A DNA stretch of 64,000 bases from Callorhinus ursinus (taxonomy: Eukaryota > Chordata > Mammalia > Carnivora > Otariidae): NCBI RefSeq assembly GCF_003265705.1, contig NW_020312827.1, forward strand, positions 15,344,154 to 15,408,153, written 5' to 3'. The notes under the pieces are model-generated. The model was not told the DNA's origin, did no database searches, and was given only the letters and a program-made list of their open reading frames with translations. Of the stretch, positions 24,069 through 35,761 are shown piece by piece. Each line of letters opens with the position of its first letter. The first letter of the stretch is position 1. The translations under genes were made by a program, and so were the position numbers.

Positions 24069-24295
24069 GACATTTCCTAATTCTTTTTTTTTTTAAGATT
24101 TTATTTATTTATTTCACAGAGGGACAGCAAGAGAAGGAACACAAGCAGGGGGAGTAGGAGAGGGAGAACCAGTCTTCTCACTGAGCAGGGAGCCTGATGC
24201 GGGGCTGGATCCCAGGACCTTGGATCATGACCTGGTCTGAAGGCAGATGCTTAAAGACTGAGTCACCCAGGCACCCCGACATTTCCTAATTCTTT
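24069..24295 (-). mobile_element. CAN-SINE with perfect 18-bp target duplication
   Basis: GACATTTCCTAATTCTTT occurs at 24069-24086 and 24278-24295. Between them is an antisense SINE: T-run, AAGATTTTATTTATTTATTT, GA-rich arm, GAGCAGGGAGCCTGATGCGG, ATCATGACCTGGTCTGAAGG, and the head ACTGAGTCACCCAGGCACCCC. The exact duplication implies a fairly recent insertion. Confidence 0.95.
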
Positions 24296-25589
24296 ATTCT
24301 GAAACTGTGCTACTTAGGGTAGGTAACTCCAGCTTCTGTGATAAATAACCCCAAATTTCAGTGATTTAACTCCAAACAAAAGAAGAGAGGGGAATTTTCT
24401 CAGAAAGGAAAGCTAAGTTTAAGCTAAAGCCATTAATTATAATTTTCCCTAAATTTTTACAAATGATAAAAAATAATTTTTTTAAAAAAACTTCTTAAAA
24501 TTCTAATCTTATTAAATTAATACTATTCCAAACTACATAATAGAATGGCATCAGATTGCCCCTATGGATCTTGGCCTGACAGTTTGTTTTTGCTTAGAAC
24601 TTTTTGGCAAAGGCTGTTTGCAGTTACTATTATCTTGGGCAACTGAAACAAAGTTTTATTTGTTTCCTTGTTTGTTTGTTTGGTTGGTTGGTTATTTATT
24701 GACTTCTACCTGTTTCAGAGAGGGCACTTCAAAATCTTTTCTATCAATGTGCAAAAAGGAACAGAAAGGAGGTAGAAGTTCTGGAATGTTTCTTATAGTT
24801 ACATGTGAGACAAACAAGGCATAAAAAGACACCTACCAAACATGGTCAGGACTTCTGTTGGTACTTCCAGGACAGGACAAACCCCAAAAGCAGATATCCA
24901 AAAATTACACTGGCAACTTAAGCCTATTTTACCAATGGCTTTATCTCCAGTTCTTTCTCCAGAGCCCATGCCCTTGACTGCCAATATGGATGAAAATTAG
25001 CTTATCTGGGCAAGAAAGGTATAGGGCAGTTAGTTAGGAATTTATCTTTCACCCACTCTGCCATCTGCAGCTCCATTCTTGGTGTCAAACCTAGTTAAAC
25101 TCAGATGGGTTTGAACCCTAAGCTTCAAACATTCCCTCAACCCTGTTTCAAAAATAGCAGATATAGAATGAATGACAAGTCCCTTCTAATCTCAAAAACT
25201 CTGTCTTTAAAATTTATAGCATGAAAATACATAAATAGCTCTGTTCCTTCTTGGAACAGTTTACACAATATTTCAGATATTGTCTGCTCCAGGTAGGGTC
25301 ATGGAATCTCCAAAACTGAGCTCATCAGCTCTTGAAGAGATGGTGGGTTTTGAAGGTGTTCACACTCCAGAGTTTTGTTGTTGTTGTTATAAAAACCATG
25401 ACAATTGAAAAGGCAAAGTGGAAACAGAATACTGTCGTTCTTCCCTCACCACCACTCCTGAAAAATAAAAGAAGTCAAAGGAGAACTTCCTATTTTAACC
25501 TTGCATTTTGGAAATACTGATTATAAAAATTAGACACAATCTAACAGTTGGTGCTAGATAGGTTTAAATCACACAAAAATCAACTGAGT
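24296..25589. other. Unrecognised DNA
   Basis: Short (TTTG)n/(GGTT)n patch at 24661-24695. No gene or named repeat. The 86-codon frame at 24564 shows only low-complexity content. Confidence 0.35.
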
Positions 25590-25985
25590 AAATTTAAGAT
25601 CTAGTTGGCTTTATTAAATGATTCATGAATCTAGCAGCTTCTCACCTAGCAAATAGAAAGGAACTGCACAGAGCTGTGGAAAAGGAAAGGGTTTTAGAAG
25701 CAGAGAGGGAGTGAAAAAAAAAAAAGAAAATTATTAGCAAAGAATGCATTGTTTTAGGCAAGATCACCCTTCCAAGGGGAATGGAAGAGGTCTATCAGTA
25801 AATTTCCTAGTGCTGACCAGGAAATGCCATGTTGACTGGTTAAAGGTTAAATTCCTTGGTGGTGGTTGGGGGCAAAGGTGGTTGAAGCTGAAGTTAGGTT
25901 AGGTATTAAATCTTGGTTTGCTGATGTGGGACCTTAGCATTAGTGACTCCATTTTAGGTCTATGGTCTTTTTATTTTTAATGGTA
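25590..25985 (-). mobile_element. Possible ERV class I LTR, antisense
   Basis: GGCTTTATTAAATGATTCATGAATC (antisense TTTAATAAAG as polyadenylation signal), AGCAGCTTCTCACCTAGCAAATAG and CATTAGTGACTCCATTTTAGG resemble a retroviral LTR read backwards. I cannot name the family. No internal retroviral genes are attached. Confidence 0.35.
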
Positions 25986-26545
25986 GTGTGTCATTTCACA
26001 AATTACAATATGCTGCACATGTTACTTCTTTTATATTCCAACAACTGACTATTCTTCATTCATTTTAAGGTAAAAAAAAAAAAACCTGCTCACCCTTGTC
26101 TATAGTCACATTTAACTCCTTTGTTAGCCATGCAAAAAAATTAAGCATTATGGTATAAGAAACAATACATTGTTCTTAAAAGGGTAGATTTTCGTGGACT
26201 TATAACTTTTAATTCTTTTTAAAGCCTACCATGATAAGCATAATCATCCAGTTTAAGAAAGTGAGGAAAATCTCCTTTAATGATGAAGTAACCCTTGGGA
26301 ATTTGTGAGGTATGTTAAACCAGAAACACACAAAATTTTTCAAAGAACTAGATGGGAATGGATAGAGAAGTTTTTTATTCTATGAAAAATATATAACTGG
26401 CTCAAGTTCGTCAGATATATAGAGAATCTTCTGACTTTAGAGCCTTTAAAGAAAATTGATAATTCATTGAGAATTCTTAAAAAATAATACAAAGTTAAAA
26501 GAAGAAAGAAAAAAAGCACAACAAGTCTCTTAGACAAAGTATGTA
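25986..26545. other. Unrecognised AT-rich DNA
   Basis: No gene or named repeat. Confidence 0.35.
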
Positions 26546-26609
26546 TGTTCTTACTATTCTTTTTTTTTTTTAATATATGTGCTGCTGAAGCGAGCACTGT
26601 TCTTACTAT
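26546..26609 (-). pseudogene. Retroposed 5' stub of U6 snRNA with poly(A) tail
   Basis: The target duplication TGTTCTTACTAT flanks the unit at 26546-26557 and 26598-26609, perfect. On the minus strand it starts exactly at 26597 with GTGCTCGCTTCAGCAGCAC and runs on CATATATTA (to 26571). This matches the first 27 nt of U6 snRNA, known to begin GTGCTCGCTTCGGCAGCAC, at 25 of 27 positions. An A-tail follows directly (T run 26558-26570 on plus). Only the U6 5' end is present, so it is not a functional snRNA. Confidence 0.88.
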
Positions 26610-27429
26610 ACTTGAAGGTACAAGTAAATAATTAAAATTAGGCATAACCTGGTGGGTCTTACTTTGGAGTATTCAAGTCTAAGATACTAAGGACACAGAC
26701 TAGAGTTATTCTAACTATGACATTCATTCTATTTGTCAAGTTTCCTTCTTAAACTGAATTCTCCCTCCATTGTAGCACATGAAGCAGCCCATTTTCCGTG
26801 TAGGATTTCCAATATACAGATCCAAGTGACCTTTGAACTAGGTCCTTCCAAACTGCGATCACATGAGCAGTAACTTAGAGATCTGACTCGTTACTTCCAT
26901 TCTGAAATCCCTACTGACACGAATGTCTTGTTATTAGGCTGCTAGTAAAAAATGATGAGGACTGAATATAGACTGCTAGTGACAAAGACCTACTGCAGGC
27001 TAGCTGGAATTTATGGTTTCAAGTTCCCAGGAAGAGCAAGATGTGGAATTAACTTCCAATAAAGCTGGATCCATGAGCTTACGGGTTCCCTCAGGGCAGC
27101 CCCTTTGCTCTTCTTTGCTCTGGGAGGGTGGGTTGGAAAGCTTTCTCCATGATGTAGCAAAGTAGCTGTGGAAACTTCAGGCTTAATGGCCCCTGGGACC
27201 CAGGAGAGAGAGCCTCTTTACTGATTATTCCCACAATAGACTTAGGAATTGGCTCACTGGCTAGTCTTGCTTCAGACTTCCAGTTATGGATCCCAGGAGA
27301 TGATGTTGTCCTTAGCTGACCACAGGATTACTGAGGAGACATGGTGCCCCTAAAAGAAGAGAGGTTGAGTTACCATCCAGTGGAACGGCAACAATGCATC
27401 CAATAAACAACTCCTAAGTGCTAACCAGA
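26610..27429. other. Unrecognised DNA
   Basis: No gene or named repeat. Moderate base composition around 26990-27350. Confidence 0.35.
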
Positions 27430-27625
27430 GTCAGGATCTGTGATAGACTCTTTATCTGTATTATTGGACCTGGTCCTCAGCATCTCATACATGGTTGATA
27501 TTACTATTGTTGCTATTGTTATACTGATTTTACAATTGAGAAACCTGAAGTAAGTGGAATTAAGAAACATTTCCAAGTTACTTGTAAGTAGCAGAATTGG
27601 AATTAAACTTTCCATCTTTTTGTCT
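27430..27625 (-). mobile_element. MIR-like SINE relic, antisense
   Basis: Degenerate order of reverse-complement MIR blocks: TACTGATTTTACAATTGAGAAACCTGAAG, TTACTTGTAAGTAGCAGAATTGGAATTAAAC. Very old. Confidence 0.5.
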
Positions 27626-28919
27626 CCAAGCCCAGTATGGAAGCATTGTTCTGTACAAAGTAGGTTAATCTTTTAGGTTCAAAGTGTATTGGGAATTGTT
27701 TTTGTTTGTTTGTTGTTTGTTCTTCACTTTCTTCTGTAGGAGAATTACTTCCAAGGACCTTTCATCTCCTTTCTGCTCTTTCTCTCCATCCTTCCAAAAA
27801 TGATTTTCAAAGAGAATGAGAGAGGAAAAGTATAAATTGCATTTGATTATGATGAAATTTCTTTTCCATTTACTCAGTTTGATTTCTGGGGTAATGCCAT
27901 ATCAATCGCTTGCATTTTATTTTCAAGTAAGGGAAAACGAGTTTGTAAGTATAAGTTTGTATTAAACTAAGGACCTGGAAAAGGGCTTGTCCCAGACTGT
28001 TGGTGAATTTCTTCTACCAAGGTTTTCCTCACTTTGACGAGAAGAATATATGTAAATGCAACTCCATGAGTCTCTGCAATTAAGTAGTTGTCTTAATGCC
28101 TGCACGATGCTGCATAGTCTGTAACTGAAAACTACTTATATAAAATACGGAGAAAAAAATTTAAAGGTTCATTGAACAGAATTCCTCATGACATGAAATT
28201 ATAATTATAAATAAATGGAATTAAAACATTAAAATGTATTTTCCCCTGAGAAAGGAGACCTGAAAAATGAGAGTTTTACATATTAGTGGGTTTTGTTAGA
28301 AAATTTGAATTGCTGGAATGACATTCAGCTTTTTCTCCCCCCAAATATGAAATGAAAACTGATATATTGAAATTTCTCTATTACTCTAGCCACTGACCTG
28401 TCAAAAATATTATGGGTTGGTTTACCTTGGAAATTGGCATTAATAGGAAAATGACATGAAACCTGCTGCCCAAATGCTACTATTTCCAGAATTGTAAAAG
28501 TTGCATAGGCGTTTATTTCAATTTCTCATTTAGAGTGTCATGGAGGAGTGGACTGAAATCAAATGCAGCCTCTGAAATGGAAATGCACTCACACTGATTG
28601 GTTCTGGGAGAGATGTGTGAATACAAGGGTTCCCATTTCAAGCCTAAATTATTTCCATTGCTTAATTCTGGCTTGTGCTTCAAGTCTGATTGGAGATATA
28701 CTCTTAATAAAGAAGTACTCAAGTGATCTTCAGACTTTCTCAAATAACCATCACAATAAAACTCACAATTGCACAATTATTACATCTTCTACTTTCCTAG
28801 CCCTTAAGCAGCCCCATACTCAATTAATAAAGGCCAGTGGACAGCCGAAAAGCAATAGCATTTTTCTTATGGAGGGTTTTGGCAAATGAAAGAACATAGA
28901 TGAAGAAGAAGGAAGAGAA
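27626..28919. other. Unrecognised DNA
   Basis: A (TTTG)n patch at 27697-27720. No gene or named repeat. The opposing 87- and 108-codon frames near 28513-28889 have no domain. Confidence 0.35.
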
Positions 28920-28935
28920 AGAGAGACAGAGAGAG

Positions 28936-28978
<43 letters not shown>

Positions 28979-28979
28979 A
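28920..28979. repeat. (GA)n/(GAAA)n microsatellite
   Basis: GAGAGACAGAGAGAGAGAAAG leading into about ten GAAA units. Polypurine on the plus strand. The Lys/Arg-rich plus frame and Phe/Leu/Ser-rich minus frame over it are translations of the repeat. Confidence 0.95.
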
Positions 28980-29029
28980 GATCAAAAGAGGAGTAAGAAA
29001 AAAGGTCAGTTTCCATTTCACAGATAAAC

Positions 29030-29535
29030 AGAGTATCTTCCATTTTATGAAAGACTCTTGTGTATTTTATCTCAATTTTTACATTAATTCTCCCAATATC
29101 CTCATGAAGTTGACAATAACATTAATATCTGTAGAGGGTTCTTTTTTTTACAACAATAAAATAATATGATGTACATTGTTGATTTTTTTTTTAATGAGAG
29201 AGAGAGAGAGCACGTGCACAAGGGGGAGGGGCAGAGGGAGAAAGAGAGAGAGAATCTTAAGCAGGTTCCATACCCAGCATGGAGCCCGTCTCCAGGTTTG
29301 ATTCCACGACCTGAGATCATAACCTGAGCTGAAATCAAGAGTCAGGTGCTCAAAGGACTGAGCCACTCAGGTGTCCCAGTGTACACTGGCTTTTCAATGA
29401 GTTTTAATGAGTAGTAGTAAGAAGCCAATTTTTCAGGAAAGGAAACAGATCTTCAGAAGAAACAAGACTTACATAAGGTTGTGCAGTGGGGAAAAAACAG
29501 AGATGGGACTTGAATGAAGGTCTTCTGATTCCTTG
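29030..29535 (-). mobile_element. MIR-like relic split by a SINE
   Basis: Left part has TTTACATTAATTCTCCCAATATCCTCATGAAG. The right part after the SINE has GGAAAGGAAACAGATCTTCAGAAG and GGTTGTGCAGTGGGGAAAAAACAGAGATGGGACTTGAA, reverse-complement MIR core and flank. The interruption is the CAN-SINE at 29182-29378. Confidence 0.5.
29182..29378 (-). mobile_element. CAN-SINE, diverged
   Basis: T run, GAGAGAGAGAGAGCACGTGC, GGAGGGGCAGAGGGAGAAAG, CATGGAGCCCGTCTCCAGG, GACCTGAGATCATAACCTGAGC, and a head ending ACTGAGCCACTCAGGTGTCCC. The flanks GTACATTG and GTACACTGG may be a decayed target duplication. An older copy. Confidence 0.88.
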
Positions 29536-30019
29536 TGTCCTGGGGGATGAGAAGCTGCTTCTGTGTTACATGCGAATCATGACTTACGGTGTGTAAAATG
29601 CTCCTTTGGGCAGTGTCCTGTTTGAGCCTAACACCAACCTGGTGATTTTCACATCTTCAGCTCTTCCTGAAATACTGCCCCTTAGTCCTTGATTCTAAAC
29701 GTCCATGCCACCACACAGGTTATATTATCAGTATCCTAGATACTTATTCAGATTCGTCCTTGCCCAGCCTGGCTCCTCTGGCTTTGTTATGTCCCTTCTA
29801 GGAGGCTGCATGCTTGCGGATATCCAAAGTCTATCTTACATATTTTTGTATGTGTGCTTTAGTCCACATGCCAACAATACATGCTATTTTCCTGAAATCA
29901 AACAACTATATCTCAGGACATAAGTTTTTACATATTTTCAAAGAAAGAAAAATTCCAAAGGTTTTCCCACTATTACTTCAAATGTACAAGTAGTGTCCTA
30001 ATTATTTTAAAAGCAATGA
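29536..30019. other. Unrecognised DNA
   Basis: No gene or named repeat. Confidence 0.35.
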
Positions 30020-30119
30020 AAACAATGAATCATGGAACACTACATCAAAAACTAATGATGTACTGGATGGTGACTAACATAACATAATAAAATAAAATAA
30101 AATAAAAAAATAAAATAAA
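30020..30119 (+). mobile_element. Micro-L1: 3' end with A-rich tail
   Basis: AACAATGAATCATGGAACACTACATC, AAACTAATGATGTACTGG, GTGACTAACATAACATAATAAAA and an (AAAAT)n tail are the terminal ~70 bp of the same young L1 type as at 18200-18294. Flanking AAAGCAAT/AAGGCAAT may be the target duplication, weak. Confidence 0.85.
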
Positions 30120-31374
30120 GGCAATAACTGAAAATACCTACCTACCTAAAGGGTAGTCCAGGCTAATGAAAACACAGCATAAATGTCTAACAGAAATAAA
30201 GACTGTTCTAAAATGCAAACAATGTGTTTCCAGCACAATTTAACCAGAATGTAAGTTGTATTAGTATTTGCAGTGAAAAGCTGGATTTTATTATCTCTTT
30301 GTTGGCAGTGCTCAATCTCTAGGAGCATAGGTGCATATACCTATCCACATGTTTAAACAGCATCTTAAAATTTTTTTAATTAAAAAAATAGCATCTTATG
30401 TGGATTTCTTTAATCCACTCTGTTCACACCCCAGAGCAAGCACAGGCTGCTGCTGACGTTCAACAGACTCTACTCAGGAGACAGACTCACTCAAGTGGCA
30501 CCCCTTTTTGAAGGCTCCCTGCCTATGCCCCACTTTCTCTTGAATCTGGGTTTCTCCATCACATTAAGGGTACGTTTGTGGAGGGCAACGCTCTGTCATT
30601 TCTCACTTCCACGTCTACATTGTTTCTTTCTAAACATTGCCTTCAGTCATGCCTCTACCAATAACAACCAGACAATATCTCATGGGCATAGAAAAGAACA
30701 AAGGGTTTATACATCTTTGTGACCTTAATGAACAACACAAATTCAGAGTAAATTGTAAGATACTCTCATTGAGATAGATCCAACTCTGGGCTGCGAAGTA
30801 ATATCAAAGACTCTCTGAGTTAAAGACAGTCTATACATATGCATGTAAGTAGCTATGTGTGTGGGTGTGCATGCGTGTATAGGCATATGTATGTGCATCT
30901 ATGCACCTATATATGTATTTAAATTTTCAGGACCGATAAAACCAAGCAATAGCCTGATCTTCCATGATGTAACAAAATTGATATTAGATGGATCAATGTG
31001 TTAGTGAAAAGAAAAATAAAACTAAAACTCTGAACAACAGCTACAAGGACACAGACAAACATTTTATCTGATTTAGGATCAAAGAAACACCCCAAAACAA
31101 TAGATGAAATCACACATGGCCTATTTGTTAATATTTTTTTTAGCACATAAAGGATATTATAAACAAATATCAGTTGGAAACTTAGACAATGATTTGGGCT
31201 AAAAAAATAAATCTAAAATGAATAAATGAGCACATTTTTACAAGAAGGGCCATCACAGTAGGCAGGATTGAGGCACAGAAGATGGATGACCATGATCATC
31301 CTAGGAAGAAAGCAGTGGATTCTGTTCCCAAAATAAAACAGGGATGATACATATTAACTACCTTCTATTTTTAA
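30120..31374. other. Unrecognised DNA
   Basis: A patch of TATG/GTGTG-rich sequence at 30835-30915. No gene or named repeat. Confidence 0.35.
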
Positions 31375-31475
31375 AGTCCATTTGCAATCATCTGACAGGT
31401 ATTACTTTCATTTGCAGATGATGAAAACTAAGGGTCAGAGATGCCAGCTAGTTTTCCTGAGTAGGAGGCCCTAAA
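31375..31475 (-). mobile_element. Possible MIR relic, antisense
   Basis: TTTCATTTGCAGATGATGAAAACTAAGGGTCAGAG resembles reverse-complement MIR (TTTTACAGATGAGGAAACTGAGG). Weak. Confidence 0.35.
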
Positions 31476-31994
31476 GCCTCATTCTTTCCTGGCCCTGCCT
31501 GTGCATCCATCACTGCCTCCGTTGTGCTGGTGGTGTTTTATTTGTAATAAATTTAACCATGCTCCAGCAAACATTTTATTGCTTTTAGAAGGTTGTGTCT
31601 CAAAGAACTCTTTCAGTTATTTTTGTAGATGGAAGTATAGGCAGAATAGACCCCCACCGCTATTTTCTGTCAACCTCTTGGTTCCCTTTAGTGAACAAAT
31701 CAGTTCAACGACATGGCTGACAGAATGGAGCTCGCACTAGGTTCATTCCTGTCTGGAAGTGTGAGTGGCACAGATGCACATACTGATTTATTTTTAACAG
31801 TACAGATTTGGGAGCCATAGAATGAATCGTCATAGCAGTCTCCCCTCTATGTCTGGTCACCTCATCACCGCTGACCCATTCCTCAAAACCTACACCCAGG
31901 GCAAAACCCAGGCTTTCTGCTCCTTCTAGGAAGTGTGGTAACAAGGTTACAAAAGCCCCTGGCCTTAGAGATGAGAAACTCGAGGTTTTGTATA
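31476..31994. other. Unrecognised unique DNA
   Basis: Opposing 79-codon frames near 31501-31944 show no domain. Nothing named. Confidence 0.35.
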
Positions 31995-32075
31995 GCTAGA
32001 AGATTCTCATTTTACAGATGAGGATCTGAGGCCATGATTGGGAGTAAACTGCAGGAACTGGATTCATTTGAAGGT
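31995..32075 (-). mobile_element. MIR-like relic, antisense
   Basis: CTCATTTTACAGATGAGGATCTGAGGCC is reverse-complement MIR core. Short. Confidence 0.45.
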
Positions 32076-32140
32076 GGGAACACGCTATGCAGCAAGTGTC
32101 TGGGGGAGCCACACCTCTGACTTCTAGACACTCTTCTGGG

Positions 32141-32297
32141 TGCCTCAGAATCTCCTGGGGAGATTGAAAAAGGCAGATTTCTGTGAGTTTAACTCCTAGA
32201 GAGTTTAAGTCCATGGGTCTGGGGTGGCGTCTTGGGATCTGTTTTGAAAGTACACTAAACACAACCAAAACAACTCTCCAGATGATTCTGATTGTTC
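32141..32297. mobile_element. MER5/MER20-like hAT relic
   Basis: TGCCTCAGAATCTCCTGGGGAG, GGGTCTGGGGTGGCGTCTTGGGATCTG and CCAGATGATTCTGATTG follow the palindromic layout of these short hAT-Charlie elements. Confidence 0.5.
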
Positions 32298-32499
32298 CCA
32301 CATGGTGAACTGCATTCTCCAGGCAACATAACTCATTAGCTTAAAAATCGTGACCAGAACTAGCATTTTCCCACTGGGCCCTTACCTTGGAGTCCTCCAG
32401 TAAGGAAGGGATGCACTGGACTCTGGTCCAGAAGAGGCAGTCCAAGAAGCAAGAAACAGGTCTACATCAGGGGTAGAGATTTAGATGAAGAGAGCTAGG

Positions 32500-32620
32500 A
32501 GCCACCTGCTGGCTGTGTGGCTTTGCGTGCCCCAAAACTTTGTACCCTGGTCTCCTCATCTGTAATACACGGCCGGCAATAATAGTACCTAAATCAGATT
32601 ATTGTTATAGGTTTAACTTT
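32500..32620 (+). mobile_element. MIR-like relic
   Basis: GGCTGTGTGGCTTTGCGTG, GGTCTCCTCATCTGTAA and GCAATAATAGTACCTAAATCAG follow MIR order. A T run follows at 32619. Confidence 0.45.
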
Positions 32621-34074
32621 TTTTTTTTTTTATAAACTCTAACACTACTCAGCATATTCTAAATACTACAGGAAAACATTGTTCTCTGTATCGGACACCA
32701 AGAATGTGTAGTGGCTAAGGGCTTCCATTTTTCTCAAAAGGAGTAGGACTTTCCTTTCTACCTCTGTCTATGGATCTTGGTCCAGACAGGTTTGTGACCT
32801 GGTTGGTCTCATTTCCATTAAACAGATGGAACACAGAGGTACAGCAAATACTCCCTTCATCCTATCACATTGCATCAATCAAACCAAGGCCACACCAGCG
32901 CCCAGATGTCCCCACTCACCAGTTGGAGACTTTCTGCTGTCTTATTAAGGCCAGCTTCACCATACACTGGGAGTCTGAATCAACCGCACGCAAACACATC
33001 TGAAGTTTTGAACGCAGGAGGTCCTTAATACCCTTGTCCCGATTTAATAAGACACTAAGGCTCACAGAGGATTTGGCTGCATTTTTTTAAGAGCCCCAAA
33101 TGTTCTCTCATTGATTCTCCATCAGTGACACACATAAAGCCTCCCAAACCTGAGCTGGTAGGCTAAGCCCACCCTGTGGGCAGACGGCTGTGTGCATCTT
33201 GTGTTGTACTTCAGTGCTCTGTGAGGGTTGTTCAAATGCAATCTGCTCCTCCAGATTCAATGAGAAGAAATTAAAACTCAAAAATAAAATCAATACTTAT
33301 CTCTTTGTGCCTACTCAGTGACTGTAGACTCTGGCTTTCATGGGTAATAGATTTAGGCACCACTGCTACAAAATGCCGAAAGTTATGGACTTCTCCATAG
33401 TCATTAATTAATAGTGTGCACACACACAAAAATAACCAGGCGGAACACTTAGAAGTGAAATTATTGCCAAAGCACTGACTACATGGTTTTTAAGTAGTCA
33501 GTCAGGTGGATAAAATGAATAATTGAATATGCTTTACAAGCAGGCAGTAAGGACAAGCAGTCCAACAGGTTTTTCATTCTCTCTGAAGAACACATATCTT
33601 ATAGGGGGGGTCTGGATTGATTTCACTCTTCTTTATTAGCCAAGGCCTTTCTGGAGTTGAGTTTTCTCGGCAAGGGTTCAGAAGAGCCCCCTGAGCACAA
33701 TCTCATGAAGGATGTTTTGGGGAGTCCTTTGGAATAAGTAGCTGAGAACTTCATTTTGGTCTGGGAACCTGCATAAAAGAACAAAATAATATGGGTTTAG
33801 CCATAATGGACATTACAATGTATCTCGGCCCTCTTTCTGCATGTTGCCAAATAATTTCCATGGAGAAATTTTCTTAAAAAATGCCTGTCTTGTTGGGAGT
33901 ATCTATCATCAGTTGGACCCTTGTTGATTTCTGAGTATAATTCTTGAGAATATTTTGCTCCATGTCTGCAAATATGGGAAAAAATTGATTCTGACCGATG
34001 AATGGGAGCTGAAATTATATTGCATTTTGACACCAGATTTATCTTTGATTTTCTTTTGTCTTTTTTCTGTCCTC
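32621..34074. other. Unrecognised unique DNA
   Basis: No named repeat. The open frames (32770-33003 +, 33108-33293 -, 33797-34150 -, the last 117 codons) have no recognised domain and are taken as chance. Confidence 0.35.
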
Positions 34075-34287
34075 TATTTGCAAACTTTTCCTGTAAAGAT
34101 CCAGATAATAAGTATTTTAGGCTGTGCAGACTATCCAGTCTCAGTTTCAACTACTCAACTGTTTGAAGGCAGCCACAGATGATCCATAAACAAACGGGTG
34201 AGGCTGTGCTCCAGTAAACTTCATTTAAAAAACCAGGTTGTGGGTTGTATTCGGCCCCTGGGCTATAGTTTGTTGACCCCTGATCTA
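34075..34287 (+). mobile_element. hAT-type DNA transposon relic
   Basis: TTGCAAACTTTTCCTGTAAAG at the left and ATAGTTTGTTGACCCCTGAT at the right are decayed copies of the inverted ends CAGGGGTCAGCAAACTTTTTCTGTAAAG. Internal AAGTATTTTAGGCTGTGCAGAC, CAACTACTCAACT and TTGTATTCGGCCCCTGGGC are diagnostic blocks of this very common mammalian non-autonomous family. Confidence 0.65.
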
Positions 34288-35391
34288 CCTGTACCACAGC
34301 CTCAGTGATGCACCAGCAAAGGCTTGGAATGTTTGACATCCCTGGGTTAGAGCAGAAGTGAAGACCTGGTGAAGAAGATGAAGGGCGAGCAGATTTGTTT
34401 TTTTCCTTGGCCAACTTGTTTTTCTCCAACTGTGAGGAGTTCAGCTTGAGTGCTGTTGTCTCGTGGTGCCCAGGGGGAGGCACTGGAGGGTTATGTTCCT
34501 TGCCTTCATTTGAACTGGGAAGTGTTTTTCCCTGTTGAAGGTCTAGAGAGGAACTGCCAGTGGAGAGAATTGAAACCAGAGCCCATATTCCCCATTGTTT
34601 CCACGATGCTGTTTCCTCTTTGACTTCCCTTAAAGGTCACCATCATTAGCCTCAAGGCCCTACACTTGGGGCAAAAAAAGATTTAGTTGGCTAACTGATT
34701 TTTGTCAGGATTCAAAGGAGACATCGGGAGGACGGGGAGAAGAACTGATATTCCCCAGGCAGAACAAGAACAGAAGGGAACATTTTCTTCAGATGATGAT
34801 CCAAGGATGTGGTGAGCCCATATGTGAGGGTAGTTGAGAGAGCATGCCAGGATCCTCGGCTGGATGCATTTGGACTGTGCGGGTTTGCCAGACCCCAGAG
34901 CTAATTAGGACCAGGCCGAAAGAAGCCCAGCATTCCACAGCCTGGCTAGGCCCCTTAAGGTAATGCTTCTTTGAAGTCTGAGAATATCCCATTGTTTATT
35001 CAAGCTTCAGCTCTCAGCTTTCTCCAAAGGGATTTGAAGGAGATTAAACATTAATCAAAATACAAACCAAGACTATTAGTAATGAATTAAAGCCAAGCCT
35101 ATCCAGAGAAGTAAAATTGGAGTCAGTGTTGCCAGAGGTGGAAGATAAGCTGATTGCTTCATTGAGTACCGAATTTGGCACAAGTGTAAGCCTATTACCT
35201 GGGATGTCTCTAGGGAGGACGGAACCCAGCAACGCTTCGACTGAAAGACATGCAGCCAAATGACAGGATTGACTCCCCCCCTCCCTGGAGAATATTTTTA
35301 TTTTAGGGGGTATTTGACTTAAATAATCATCACTTTCAGGGGCTGGTGATGATGGAAAAACCAGACATGACCCCTGATGATGATTGTGGAA
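34288..35391. other. Repeat-poor unique DNA
   Basis: About 1.1 kb with no repeat I can name and mixed composition. Minus frames of 110 codons (34151-34483) and 119 codons (35044-35403) show no domain. A place where conserved non-coding sequence could lie; not demonstrated. Confidence 0.35.
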
Positions 35392-35761
35392 GGGAAGGGA
35401 CAATCTTTTCTTTTTGTTTGTTTGTTTTTATTAACATATAATGTATTATTTGTTTCAGGGGTACAGGTCTGTGATTCATCTGTCTTACACAATTCACAGC
35501 GCTCACCACAGCACATACCCTCCCCAGTGTCCATCACCCAGCCACCCCATCTCTCCACTCCCATCCACTCCAGCAACCCTCAGTTTGTTTCCTGAAATTA
35601 AAAGTCTCTTATGGTTTGTCTCCCTCTCTGGTTTCATCTTGTTTCCTTTTTTCCTGCCTTCCCCTATGATCCTCTGTCTTGTTTCTCAAATTCTTCATAT
35701 CAGTGAGATCATACGATAATTGTCTTTCTCTGATTGACTTATTTTGGGAAGAGAAAATCTT
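35392..35761 (-). mobile_element. 5'-truncated L1 (3' UTR only) with target duplication
   Basis: Antisense L1 3' UTR: ACATATAATGTATTATTTG, GGTACAGGTCTGTGATTCATC, CTCACCACAGCACATACCCTCC, CAACCCTCAGTTTG, TCAGTGAGATCATACG. The flanks GGGAAGGGACAATCTT (35392-35407) and GGGAAGAGAAAATCTT (35746-35761) are a 16-bp target duplication with two mismatches. The frames over it are L1 UTR translations. Confidence 0.88.

Noticed and set aside
28920..28979. Regular short repeats considered as a CRISPR-like array
   Set aside because: Pure microsatellite without spacers, in a mammalian context.
28900..29021. Lys/Arg/Glu-rich and Phe/Leu/Ser-rich frames, also at 37682-37981
   Set aside because: They are translations of (GAAA)n repeats, not proteins or signal peptides.
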